Assembly (NCBI GenBank): GCA_001657325.1
Contig: LWRO01000030.1
Coordinates: 43,798 to 107,797 of the forward strand
DNA from: Geitlerinema sp. BBD 1991-9
Lineage (GTDB): Bacteria > Cyanobacteriota > Cyanobacteriia > Cyanobacteriales > Geitlerinemataceae
Reading direction: 5' to 3'
Length of the DNA stretch: 64,000 bases
Shown here piece after piece: positions 48,615 through 56,543 of this stretch (position 1 is the stretch's first letter; every line of letters begins with the position of its first letter). Both the position numbers and the translations under genes were made by a program. Under the pieces are notes generated by a model, which was not told the DNA's origin, made no database searches, and saw nothing but the letters and a program-made list of their open reading frames with translations.

Positions 48615-49319
48615 ATGAACGAAGCATTCTGGTTGATGCTGGCTCATCGTCCTGACGCGGTCGAGTTTCTCCAAGCGGGCGAAAATTTCTGTAAGGAATA
48701 TAACCGCACTTGTGCCTTGGCTTCCCAGCAACCTGCTTTAGCAACTGAAATTGTTTCCGATCGTGCAGAAAGCCGTAATCTCCTGCTAGAGGCATTGTCG
48801 CAAGCTCAGGAATCCGTCATTATCGTTAGTCCTTGGTTAAATAAGCGATGGGTTGATGACGAATTGTTGTCCCAGATGGAAGCCTTACTCAGACGGAGGT
48901 GTAGCCTGCATATCGGTTGGGGCTATAGCGGTGATATCAGCGGTATTCAGTCCTATGGAGGACTTATTCACATTCAAGATAATGGGAAAGTTTTAATCCA
49001 AAGTAGTTTTAAACAAATGTATCGATATAGTGCTTATCCTGAGCTGACAAAGCTCAGGAATCGTTACTCAGGGCAAATGTATATGAAACTCTTGGGAACG
49101 CACGAGAAGTATGTTGTTTGCGATCGACGGTTTGCCATGTTGGGGAGTCATAATGTCTTAAGTTCGGGAGATACCGCCTCAGCTCCCCACGAATGTTCTT
49201 GGAAAACGACCGATATTCGTGTTATCAACGCACAAATTGCTAGATTTCATAGCCTGCCAGACTTGTGTAATACCTTCCGCCCCCAAGCTCAACCGAGTAA
49301 GATCGCTCGCTTTGCATAG
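48615..49319 (+). CDS. PLD-like (single HKD motif) putative nuclease
   Basis: The start at 48615 (MNEAFWLMLAHRP) gives 234 aa. Residues 50-80 (RNLLLEALSQAQESVIIVSPWL) match the first strand of phospholipase D-fold nucleases. The HxKxxxxD motif is THEKYVVCD (H163, K165, D170), followed by MLGSHNVLS. Only one HKD motif is present, so it would need to dimerise, as Nuc-type enzymes do. The style resembles the C-terminal part of larger conflict-system PLD proteins, so N-terminal truncation is possible. It stands 39 bp before the toxin-antitoxin operon on the same strand. Confidence 0.78.
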   Translation: MNEAFWLMLAHRPDAVEFLQAGENFCKEYNRTCALASQQPALATEIVSDRAESRNLLLEALSQAQESVIIVSPWLNKRWVDDELLSQMEALLRRRCSLHIGWGYSGDISGIQSYGGLIHIQDNGKVLIQSSFKQMYRYSAYPELTKLRNRYSGQMYMKLLGTHEKYVVCDRRFAMLGSHNVLSSGDTASAPHECSWKTTDIRVINAQIARFHSLPDLCNTFRPQAQPSKIARFA

Positions 49320-49335
49320 CCTAATATTCTATTTA

Positions 49336-49344
49336 TGTTATAAT
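49336..49344 (+). promoter_or_regulatory. extended -10 promoter for the toxin-antitoxin-ATPase operon
   Basis: TGT-TATAAT is a perfect -10 box with an upstream TG. No good -35 is visible (TTTGCAT is too far, about 21 bp). A start near 49351 would leave only about 8 bases before the GTG at 49359, so the leader is very short. Confidence 0.6.
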
Positions 49345-49358
49345 AGCCGAGGCGAAAC

Positions 49359-49733
49359 GTGACTGACACCTGGCAAATTAGATTTTTTCGAGATCGCGAT
49401 GGGATAAGTCCCGTTCGAGAGTTTATCCAGAACGCTAACCTAAGAGCGGGAGAACTCAAAAAAATTAAAGTGCGTCTGAGGTTATTAAGCCATAGCGGTT
49501 TAAAGTTAATCGTCGAGCGTTCCGATCTTGTAGATAAGCTGGAAGATAAGTTATATGAATTGAGGATAGATAATACAGTAAACAATCCAAGAATTATATT
49601 TTGCGTTTTATCAGGGAAAAGAATATTTTTACTTCACGCTTTTAAAAAGAAAACTCAAAAGACACCTAAAAAAGAAATAACAATCGCTCGTCACAGATAC
49701 AAGCAGTTACTAGAGAGAGAGCAATATGAATAA
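49359..49733 (+). CDS. HigB/RelE-type toxin (Gp49-like)
   Basis: The 124-aa basic protein shows the phage Gp49/HigB pattern: WQIRFFRDRDGISPVREFI at the start, KIKVRLRLLSHSG, KLYELRIDNTVNNPRIIFCVLSGKRIFLLHAFKKKTQKTPKKEI (key residues R, K and H of the RelE-like fold), then a basic tail. Such toxins cut mRNA on the ribosome. The start is GTG with CGAGG 6 bp upstream. It overlaps the antitoxin gene by 8 bp, in toxin-first order as in higBA. Confidence 0.87.
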   Translation: MTDTWQIRFFRDRDGISPVREFIQNANLRAGELKKIKVRLRLLSHSGLKLIVERSDLVDKLEDKLYELRIDNTVNNPRIIFCVLSGKRIFLLHAFKKKTQKTPKKEITIARHRYKQLLEREQYE

Positions 49734-50307
49734 CCATTCAACGAACGATCGAAACCATTCCGAACAGGATGTCTTTGAATTTTTGGATTCTCTAACTCCT
49801 GACGATCGAGAGTCACAATTAACAGAACGTCAAGAGGCTTTTCGGATTGCTTTAACACAAGCGATGCGAGATATGCGGAAGCGCATTGGCTTAACCCAGA
49901 AAGAAGTGGCTAACCGCTTGGGTGTTACACAAAGCTGGGTATCCAAACTCGAGAGTGCTAACCACGATCACACCTTTGAATCAGTGTTAGCTTATCTCAG
50001 TGCGATCGGAGCAGATTTTGAAGCAATTCTACTGTTAGACGATCGATATACTAAGCGAGTACGTGCGGGTTTAAATCTGTCTTCTGAGGAAATCGATCAG
50101 CTCATTCAATGTATTTTTGGAGAGGATTCAGAAAAAGCACCCGATCCTCAAAACTCGAGTGGTTTAGCAGGCTCTACAGACGATAAAGCGACAGAAGAGA
50201 TAGAAAACCCAGATTTTAATTTATCTGAATCGGACAAAGAAAAGTGTCAACGAGCGAATCAAGTCCACCTAGCTCATGGTTTTTGGGGACAAACGGAGGC
50301 TGCATGA
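49726..50307 (+). CDS. HigA/XRE-type antitoxin with long C-terminal tail
   Basis: The 193-aa protein has an XRE helix-turn-helix at about 45-100 (MRKRIGLTQKEVANRLGVTQSWVSKLES and FESVLAYLSAIG). HigA antitoxins are usually about 100 aa. Here the N-terminus has 40 extra residues and the C-terminus about 85 polar, acidic residues (EDSEKAPDPQNSSG... SDKEKCQ). It overlaps the toxin by 8 bp and the ATPase start by 4 bp (ATGA), so all three should be translated together. It probably represses the operon and neutralises the toxin. The tail may contact the ATPase. Confidence 0.85.
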   Translation: MNNHSTNDRNHSEQDVFEFLDSLTPDDRESQLTERQEAFRIALTQAMRDMRKRIGLTQKEVANRLGVTQSWVSKLESANHDHTFESVLAYLSAIGADFEAILLLDDRYTKRVRAGLNLSSEEIDQLIQCIFGEDSEKAPDPQNSSGLAGSTDDKATEEIENPDFNLSESDKEKCQRANQVHLAHGFWGQTEAA

Positions 50308-52010
50308 AAGTTATTACCTTTTATTCATATAAAGGTGGGGTTGGACGAACGCTTGCTGCTGCTAACTTTGCGGTTTATTTAGCCAAGCTAGGGCTAAAAA
50401 TAGTGGTTGTCGATTTCGATCTCGAAGCACCGGGAATCGATGCGAAATTCGGGATGTCTCCCTTAGCAGAACATCAGCAAGGATTGCTCGATTATATTCT
50501 TGAGTTCCAAGAATATAATCGCGATCCGGGAAGTTTAGACAAAATTTGCATTCCTGTTGTTTCTGAGGAACTGGAGGGATTACAGGAAAATTTATGGTTG
50601 ATTCCGGCAGGTCAGTACTTATCGCAAGATTATAATCGAAAATTAAGTCAATTAAGTTGGGGAAAAATATTTTCCGAACAACGGAATGGTGTTGAATTTT
50701 TTCAAAACCTTCTATATCGCCTTGAGAACGAAATTCAAGCAGATTTTGTGTTGATTGATTCTAGAACTGGAATCACTGAAATTTCGGGGCTTTGCACGCA
50801 GCAGCTTTCGAGTGAAGTGGTGATGCTTTCATCTCTTAGTCGTGAAAGCCAGCAAGCAACCAAGCATATTAAAAACTTAATTGAAACCAGCAGTATCGCA
50901 AAAGCATTAGAAAAGCAAATTCAAGTCAAGCTCGTTATTTCCAGATTTCCCAAACCAGAGAATTTAAATCAATACAAAAAGCAATTATGTCAGCAATTTG
51001 AAATTTCTGAAGATCGGCTTTTCTTTTTATTCTCATGTCCCGAGCTCGAAACCGAAGAATTCTTGGCAGTCCAAGATACATTAAAAAGTGAAGAATTGAC
51101 GGATAACTATGCAAAACTGTTTTATGGCTTGGATATCGATCTGGCAAACCAAAGCATACAATCTGAAATCAGTAAGGCAAGCAGTAAGCTTTTAATTAAT
51201 CCCGAAGAAGCTGAAAAAGAAATTATTAACTTAGTCGCTTTATATCCTCACCCTGATGTTTACAAAGCTGCCATGTCGCTTTGTAAATTGACTGGAAAAA
51301 TTGGAGACACGATCGCTTATGCTTTTAAGGTATTAGATCTAGCTGCTAACGATCGAGAAGCACAGCGTATCATTGCAGAGCATTTTCTCTCAATATCTCC
51401 TTCTCAATTTGGCTATACAGACAAAGAAAAAATAATCCAAATTATTGACACAGCTTTTGAGCAAGGAAGATTGAGTCTTAAAGAGCAAATAAGTTTTGCA
51501 AGGTTACTTTCTAAATTGGACAACCATGAAAAATGCTATGCTGTTTCTCAAAAAATATATAACACTGATGATTTTAAACAGAATTTCGATCTAGAATTAG
51601 TTTCCATTGCTGCTGATAGTGCGTTTCGTTTAAAAAAACATGAAGATGTAAAAACTTGGCTGTCTTTAATTTCGCACGATTCCATAATCAAAAGAAATTT
51701 AGAAATGATAGCATTAGAAGTGTGGAAAGACGAATTTCCTGAAAAAGCTTTTTCTATTGCTATGGAAGCTTTAAAAAGAGATGCTTTACAAAATGAAGTT
51801 AATCCTACACTCGTCAAAAATATTTTCAAAATTTCAGAAAAAAATGAACTTCCAGGCAAAACAGAAAGAGAGGATGAATTAAAAGCACTACTTCAATCTC
51901 TCCCTTTTTCTGACCGACAAAAGTTAGTTCAAGATCCCTATATAAAAGAAAGATTTAGGAATTTAGTAATACTTTTTGACAATATACTTGTTGACGATAT
52001 TCCATTTTAA
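50304..52010 (+). CDS. KGGVGR-type ParA/MinD-like ATPase with helical C-terminal region
   Basis: The start at 50304 (MKVITFYSYKGGVGRTLAAANFAVYLA) gives 568 aa. An upstream in-frame start at 50244 lies inside the antitoxin gene and is not preferred. The deviant Walker A is KGGVGRT at 10-16, switch/Walker A' is VVVDFDLEAPGID (D37, D39) and Walker B is FVLIDSRTG (D152). Residues about 310-560 are helical and TPR-like (KAAMSLCKLTGKIGDTIAYAFKVLDLA and similar pairs). KGGVGR ATPases are predicted parts of bacterial conflict systems. In this operon it may gate the toxin. Codon use is AT-rich. Confidence 0.85.
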   Translation: MKVITFYSYKGGVGRTLAAANFAVYLAKLGLKIVVVDFDLEAPGIDAKFGMSPLAEHQQGLLDYILEFQEYNRDPGSLDKICIPVVSEELEGLQENLWLIPAGQYLSQDYNRKLSQLSWGKIFSEQRNGVEFFQNLLYRLENEIQADFVLIDSRTGITEISGLCTQQLSSEVVMLSSLSRESQQATKHIKNLIETSSIAKALEKQIQVKLVISRFPKPENLNQYKKQLCQQFEISEDRLFFLFSCPELETEEFLAVQDTLKSEELTDNYAKLFYGLDIDLANQSIQSEISKASSKLLINPEEAEKEIINLVALYPHPDVYKAAMSLCKLTGKIGDTIAYAFKVLDLAANDREAQRIIAEHFLSISPSQFGYTDKEKIIQIIDTAFEQGRLSLKEQISFARLLSKLDNHEKCYAVSQKIYNTDDFKQNFDLELVSIAADSAFRLKKHEDVKTWLSLISHDSIIKRNLEMIALEVWKDEFPEKAFSIAMEALKRDALQNEVNPTLVKNIFKISEKNELPGKTEREDELKALLQSLPFSDRQKLVQDPYIKERFRNLVILFDNILVDDIPF

Positions 52011-52153
52011 AGTCGCGTAGAGTGTGTTCTCAGGCAACCCAATTCGGCGGAAGTCCAGTCCATTAAATTCCCGCAAACGTACCAACCCCATCACAAAATC
52101 GATCCTCCTATTTCTGTACCGCTACTCTAGGAAACCCAACAAACTCAATTTTC

Positions 52154-52540
52154 TTAAATATATTCGTAAATTTCTGAAATTTTAATTTTCAGATTTAGGC
52201 TTTCAAATTCGACTCGTTCGCCTGCTTCGTAAGCTTGTAATTCCCATTTACCGTCCTGGTTGAGTCGGTAGCATTCCACTTGGGGACGATTGAAACTCAC
52301 GATAACGTATTCTCGTAACGTTTCCAATTTTCGATAATCGGTGAATTTAGTGCCTCTGTCAAAGGCTTCTGTGCTAAGCGAAAGAACTTCTAAAACGAAC
52401 ACAGGATATTGAATTCCGTAGTTAGCATGACATCTGCTGCACCCTCAGCCTCCAACCGAATGCGTTCTTGGCGTGAGTCGTCTAGAGGACGATTCAATCA
52501 ACAGACATCTAGATAAATCCGGTAGTTAGGCATTTCTTAG
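52154..52540 (-). pseudogene. decayed Uma2-family gene
   Basis: An intact tail of 82 codons (52154-52402: FVLEVLSLSTEAFDRGTKFTDYRKLETLREYV) is the C-terminal half of an Uma2 protein. The coding sequence continues upstream as NYGIQYP but then meets an in-frame stop. A further fragment, MPNYRIYLDVC, appears near 52530 and is followed by a stop. The middle is lost or frameshifted, so the gene is broken. Confidence 0.75.
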
Positions 52541-52613
52541 TATGGGGCGAGAAAGCCGGTATTGTGAAATAAATTAGCATGGGAGATATCGCTCTCTCAA
52601 ACCAGGAGTCATC

Positions 52614-53825
52614 GTGCTAGACCTCAACAAAATCAGTCAACTGTTACCGGGAATCGGCGAACACTTGCGTGAAGAAGCCGCCGCCGCTAAAAAACGTATG
52701 GAACGGGCGGAAGCGTTGTTTCTCCAAGCACGTCAGCGTCAGGACGAACTGGTTGAGTTACAGGAAAAATGGCTCGATCGAATCTGGTTTTCCGCCGCTA
52801 CACCTGTCGAACCCCTCGATACGCGAGTCTTGCTCAAAGCTCCACCGAAAGCTCACACCGTCATCGCCACCGACGGCTCGCAAATCGCCCCCAACCAACA
52901 CGAAATCGCCTATTGTTACCTGATCAATATCGGCCGCGTCGCCCTCCATTACAACCAAAACCGTCAACCCCTGCTCGATAGTATTCCCGAAGTGGTTTAC
53001 CGCCCTGAAGATTTGTACGTGTCGCGACAGTGGGGAATTCGGACGGAGGAGTGGATGGGGTATCGTCGAGCAGTGTCAGAAGCCCAGGAACTGGCGGGGT
53101 TAGCCCTGGAAGTCCGTCCGAAACGCCGCAAAACTCCAGTGTTGGCGATGGTGGACGGTTCGCTGATTTATTGGTTTTTGGAAAGTTTGCCGAACGAGGC
53201 GATCGATCGAATTCTGTCCCCTATTTTAGAGGCTTGGGATCGGATGCGCTTAGCTGGCGTGCCGTTGATGGGTTATCTGAGTGCGTCTCGCAGCAGCGAA
53301 GCGTTGAATTTCCTCCGGTTTCAAGCCTGTCCCTTCGACGAACCCAACTGTTCGACACACTGTTCCTATAACCCCACTGAAGATGTCGAGGGTTTACCCA
53401 AACGCGCACCCTGTCAAGTTATCGACCCCTTGCGCGATGCGGTGTTTTGGGGCGGACATTTGCAACCGGGACAGCGGGGGTGCTGGTGGAAATCCTCAAT
53501 TCCCATTTTGCAGCGGTACGGCGATCGACATTGGGTTTATTTTTGTTACGTTCATGTGGGAACCGAAATTGCTCGTATCGACGTTCCCGCTTGGGTTATC
53601 GACGACCCGAAACAGTTGGACACTGCTTTGAGTTTAATGCTCGGACAGGTGCATAAAGGATATGGCTATCCGGTAACGTTGGCGGAAGCGCACAATCAAG
53701 CGGTGGTACGCGGAGGTGACAGACATCGCTTTTTCTCTCTGCTAGAACGCCAGATGATCGAAGCAGGCTTGAAAAACGTGGGAACATCCTACAAAGAGGC
53801 GCGAAAACGTCATAGTATTGCTTAA
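52614..53825 (+). CDS. NurA-domain nuclease-like protein
   Basis: The 403-aa protein begins with a coiled-coil helix (14-55) and then has the NurA domain: TVIATDGSQIAPNQHE (D87 as metal ligand), VLAMVDGSLIYWFLES, and late motifs YPVTLAEAHNQAVVRGGDR. NurA is a DNA-end-resecting 5'-3' nuclease working with HerA in archaea. Cyanobacteria keep NurA-domain proteins of less certain role. No HerA gene is visible nearby. The cluster CPFDEPNCSTHCSYN (near 240-255) carries three Cys and a His and could bind metal. Confidence 0.85.
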   Translation: MLDLNKISQLLPGIGEHLREEAAAAKKRMERAEALFLQARQRQDELVELQEKWLDRIWFSAATPVEPLDTRVLLKAPPKAHTVIATDGSQIAPNQHEIAYCYLINIGRVALHYNQNRQPLLDSIPEVVYRPEDLYVSRQWGIRTEEWMGYRRAVSEAQELAGLALEVRPKRRKTPVLAMVDGSLIYWFLESLPNEAIDRILSPILEAWDRMRLAGVPLMGYLSASRSSEALNFLRFQACPFDEPNCSTHCSYNPTEDVEGLPKRAPCQVIDPLRDAVFWGGHLQPGQRGCWWKSSIPILQRYGDRHWVYFCYVHVGTEIARIDVPAWVIDDPKQLDTALSLMLGQVHKGYGYPVTLAEAHNQAVVRGGDRHRFFSLLERQMIEAGLKNVGTSYKEARKRHSIA

Positions 53826-54045
53826 AGAAATAAAATTTCAACTTAAAAAAGTGTTTTTTGTTTGTTCTCGTATTGTGTTTTTGGTCGGATCGAAGTCCTA
53901 AGAAGAGATTTTTTGTCTTTTTAGGTGAATTCACAAAGATATTTCTTGAGTGAATAACAAAGCATTTAAAAACTCACACAATTTTAGAGAAGATCGCCGC
54001 AAATATGGGTAAGCCGAGAAAAGCGCGACTTTGAGAGTGTTATCG

Positions 54046-54088
54046 ATCGAGGTTCAGGTAAAGTCTGCAATTTTACCTGAACCTCGAT
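54046..54088. repeat. 17-bp perfect inverted repeat with 9-base loop
   Basis: ATCGAGGTTCAGGTAAA (54046-54062) pairs exactly with TTTACCTGAACCTCGAT (54072-54088). There is no U-run on either side, so it is a weak terminator candidate and may be a processed RNA hairpin or a mobile repeat. Confidence 0.8.
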
Positions 54089-54132
54089 TGAGGAAAAATC
54101 GAGTCGGCGTTCTCCCCAGCCTGAAAATACGC

Positions 54133-54162
54133 TATACTGATTTCATCTCCTAAAGTATCAGT
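54133..54162 (+). promoter_or_regulatory. putative PadR operator over the promoter
   Basis: ACTGAT (54136-54141) and ATCAGT (54157-54162) form an inverted repeat separated by 15 bp, next to a -10-like TATACT (54133-54138). It is 10 bp before the padR-type start, as expected for an autoregulated repressor. Confidence 0.45.
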
Positions 54163-54171
54163 CTGATATAT

Positions 54172-54768
54172 ATGCTTGAGTTATCCGCTCTCGGACTCCT
54201 CCAACAGGAACCCCTGCACGGCTACCGCCTGAAGCAGAAGCTGGAGCTGTTCATGAGCGGTTGTATCAGCGTGAACTACGGTGCGATTTACCCGTTATTG
54301 CACCGCCTCGAAGAACGGGGGTATATCCAAACACTGACTGAAGAAGCTGGCGAGTCAGGGGCAACGCGCAAGATTTACGCCATTACGCCAAAAGGCCGCG
54401 CTCGATGGCGAAAAAAAATGCTCGAGCAGCCCCGAGACAGTTGGGTAAAGAGTCGCTCCCGTTTTATGGTGAAGTTCGTCTTTTTTAGCGATCTCGAGCC
54501 AGAACTGCGGATCGAACTTCTCCAACAGCGGATTAGGGCCTGTCAGATGCGCCGTGAGTACGTTGAAGCCCAGGACTTTTCGGACAATCCTTACCTTCAG
54601 GCTGCATTAGAGCGACATTTCACCATGCTCGATGGAGAAGTTGAATGGCTCAAAGTGCAGCTATTAAGAGAACTCCAGGAATATTCTGAGTCTGAGGTGT
54701 TCGACCCATCCAATCTTTCTGACTTTCTACTTCTTGGAGTGAACCCCACAACGCGATCGAAAGTCTAA
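54172..54768 (+). CDS. PadR-family transcriptional regulator
   Basis: Residues 1-80 are a PadR winged helix (MLELSALGLLQQEPLHGYRLKQKLE, then YGAIYPLLHRLEERGYI, and KIYAITPKGRARW). Residues 100-180 are the helical dimerisation region. It is the first gene of the row with the HlyD- and RND-type genes and probably represses the efflux operon, releasing it when a ligand such as a phenolic or drug binds. The ligand is not known. Confidence 0.9.
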   Translation: MLELSALGLLQQEPLHGYRLKQKLELFMSGCISVNYGAIYPLLHRLEERGYIQTLTEEAGESGATRKIYAITPKGRARWRKKMLEQPRDSWVKSRSRFMVKFVFFSDLEPELRIELLQQRIRACQMRREYVEAQDFSDNPYLQAALERHFTMLDGEVEWLKVQLLRELQEYSESEVFDPSNLSDFLLLGVNPTTRSKV

Positions 54769-54875
54769 ACCTTCATCTGTCGATCGAATCGCATCGCTCT
54801 TTGGTTTGTGTTTCTAAGTGTGTTTCCAAAAATTTGCCAAGTTCACCCGTAAATCGTCCAGCATTGAGGTGCGAT

Positions 54876-56426
54876 ATGAGGTCTCTCAAAATTCCCAAGC
54901 TCGCAATCTCCACAGATAACCCGTCGCCAAAATCAACGGTTGCGAAAAACAATCGATCGAAAACGTTCGATCGAATTCCCCCGCCTCGGAATCCACGTTG
55001 GGGATACGCTTTGATGCTTCTCCTTCTCGTCGCCGGTGGTGGTGGCGTTTTTGGCTGGCAGTGGTGGCAGTCGCGCCAATCGATCGACAGCGGGCAAGTG
55101 TCCGGGCCGCCCCCCGTTCCCGTGAAACTGGAAACCGTCAGCACCAGTACTGTTGAAGATTCGTCTGAATTTGTCGGGACGTTAGAAGCCCAGCAACGGG
55201 CAACGCTGCGCTCGGAAACCAACGGTGACCTCGTCGAAATCTACGTTCGCCCCGGCGATCGCGTCGTACAGGGGGAAACGTTGGCACAAGTCGATCGACG
55301 AGCCGCTGAAGCCGATGTCGCCCGAGCTGAAGCCGATGTCGCCGAAATGGAAGCCCAACTTGCCGAGTTGCAAGCGGGAACTCGTCAGGAACGGATCTCC
55401 CAAGCTCGCGCCCGCCTCGAACAAGCAGAAGCCGACCTGAGAAACGCCCGTTCTGGAGCTTCTCCTGCTGAAATTTCGCAAGCTCGCGCCCGCGTCGAAG
55501 CTGCTCGAGCAACGGCAAACTTGACCGCCTCTCGCGTCGAGCGGTTTCGGATGCTCGAACGCGAAGGTGCGGTTTCGACAGACGATCTCGACGAGCAGGA
55601 AGAGCGTTACCGAACCGCCCAAGCGACCCTTCGAGAATCACGACGGCGTTTAGAAGAGCTGCAAGCGGGACAAGATATCGATATCGATCGACTGTCCGCG
55701 TTGGTTGAAGAACGTCGCCAAGAGCTACGCGAACTCGAAAACGGGGCGCGAATTGAAGAGATCGATCGAACCCAAGCGGAACTCAATGCTGCAATCGCGG
55801 ACGCTCGATCGGCGCAAGTACAGTTACAAGATACTGCGATCGTCGCCCCCTTCGACGGCATCGTTGGCGACATTCCCGTTAAAGTCGGCGATTACCTCAC
55901 GCGCAGCGACGTTTTCACGACCCTCACCCAGAACGACACCCTAGAATTACGGTTGTCAATTCCCTTAGAACGATCGAACGAGTTGCGATTGGGGCTTCCG
56001 GTAGAAGTCTTCGACGCAACAGGAAATCCAGAACCACTGGCTTTGGGACGAGTGAGCTTTATTTCTCCGCAAGTTAACGAAGAATCTCAAACGGTTTTAG
56101 TCAAAGTCACGTTTTCCAATACAGACGGAAAGCTGCGCGATCGACAGTTCGTTCGGGCCCGAGTTATCTGGCGCGAACGCCCCGGCCGAGTTGTGGTTCC
56201 GACAAATGCGATTACATTCCAAGGCGAGCGTCGTTTCGTTTTTGTCGCCCAAGAAAACGGCGAAGTTCTCACTGCTGTTCGCCGACCGATTAAATTAGGT
56301 ATTTCCCAAGGCGATCGAACGGAAATTATCGAAGGCATCAATCCCGGCGATCGTCTCATCGTTTCCGGCTTGCAAAAACTCGTCGACGGACGACCGATTC
56401 AGGAAGCGATGGGAGAATTACAGTGA
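54876..56426 (+). CDS. RND efflux periplasmic adaptor (HlyD/MFP family)
   Basis: The start at 54876 (MRSLKIPKLAIST) has GAGG 6 bp upstream and gives 516 aa. The open extension to 54801 has no ribosome site. A membrane anchor lies at about 45-65 (LMLLLLVAGGGGVFGWQWW core), then a barrel-sandwich half (TLEAQQRATLRSETNGDLVEIYVRPGDRV). A long alpha-helical hairpin rich in Arg, Glu and Ala (about 145-320) leads to the second half (IVAPFDGIVGDIPVKVGDYL) and the membrane-proximal domain. It links the RND pump to an outer-membrane channel, which is not encoded here. Confidence 0.92.
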   Translation: MRSLKIPKLAISTDNPSPKSTVAKNNRSKTFDRIPPPRNPRWGYALMLLLLVAGGGGVFGWQWWQSRQSIDSGQVSGPPPVPVKLETVSTSTVEDSSEFVGTLEAQQRATLRSETNGDLVEIYVRPGDRVVQGETLAQVDRRAAEADVARAEADVAEMEAQLAELQAGTRQERISQARARLEQAEADLRNARSGASPAEISQARARVEAARATANLTASRVERFRMLEREGAVSTDDLDEQEERYRTAQATLRESRRRLEELQAGQDIDIDRLSALVEERRQELRELENGARIEEIDRTQAELNAAIADARSAQVQLQDTAIVAPFDGIVGDIPVKVGDYLTRSDVFTTLTQNDTLELRLSIPLERSNELRLGLPVEVFDATGNPEPLALGRVSFISPQVNEESQTVLVKVTFSNTDGKLRDRQFVRARVIWRERPGRVVVPTNAITFQGERRFVFVAQENGEVLTAVRRPIKLGISQGDRTEIIEGINPGDRLIVSGLQKLVDGRPIQEAMGELQ

Positions 56427-56543
56427 AGCGTGAAAATTGAAAATTCTTAAATTTTCAGAGAAGCAAAGGAGAGATAAAAAAGTATAAATTTTCAATTACT
56501 TCAATCGTAAACCGTAAATCGTAAATCCCAAATTGTCTCGCCG

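Larger units (their letters stand above)
53826..54171. other. intergenic region upstream of the efflux operon
   Basis: No gene. It contains a 17-bp perfect inverted repeat (54046-54088) and a likely PadR operator (54136-54162). Confidence 0.5.
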
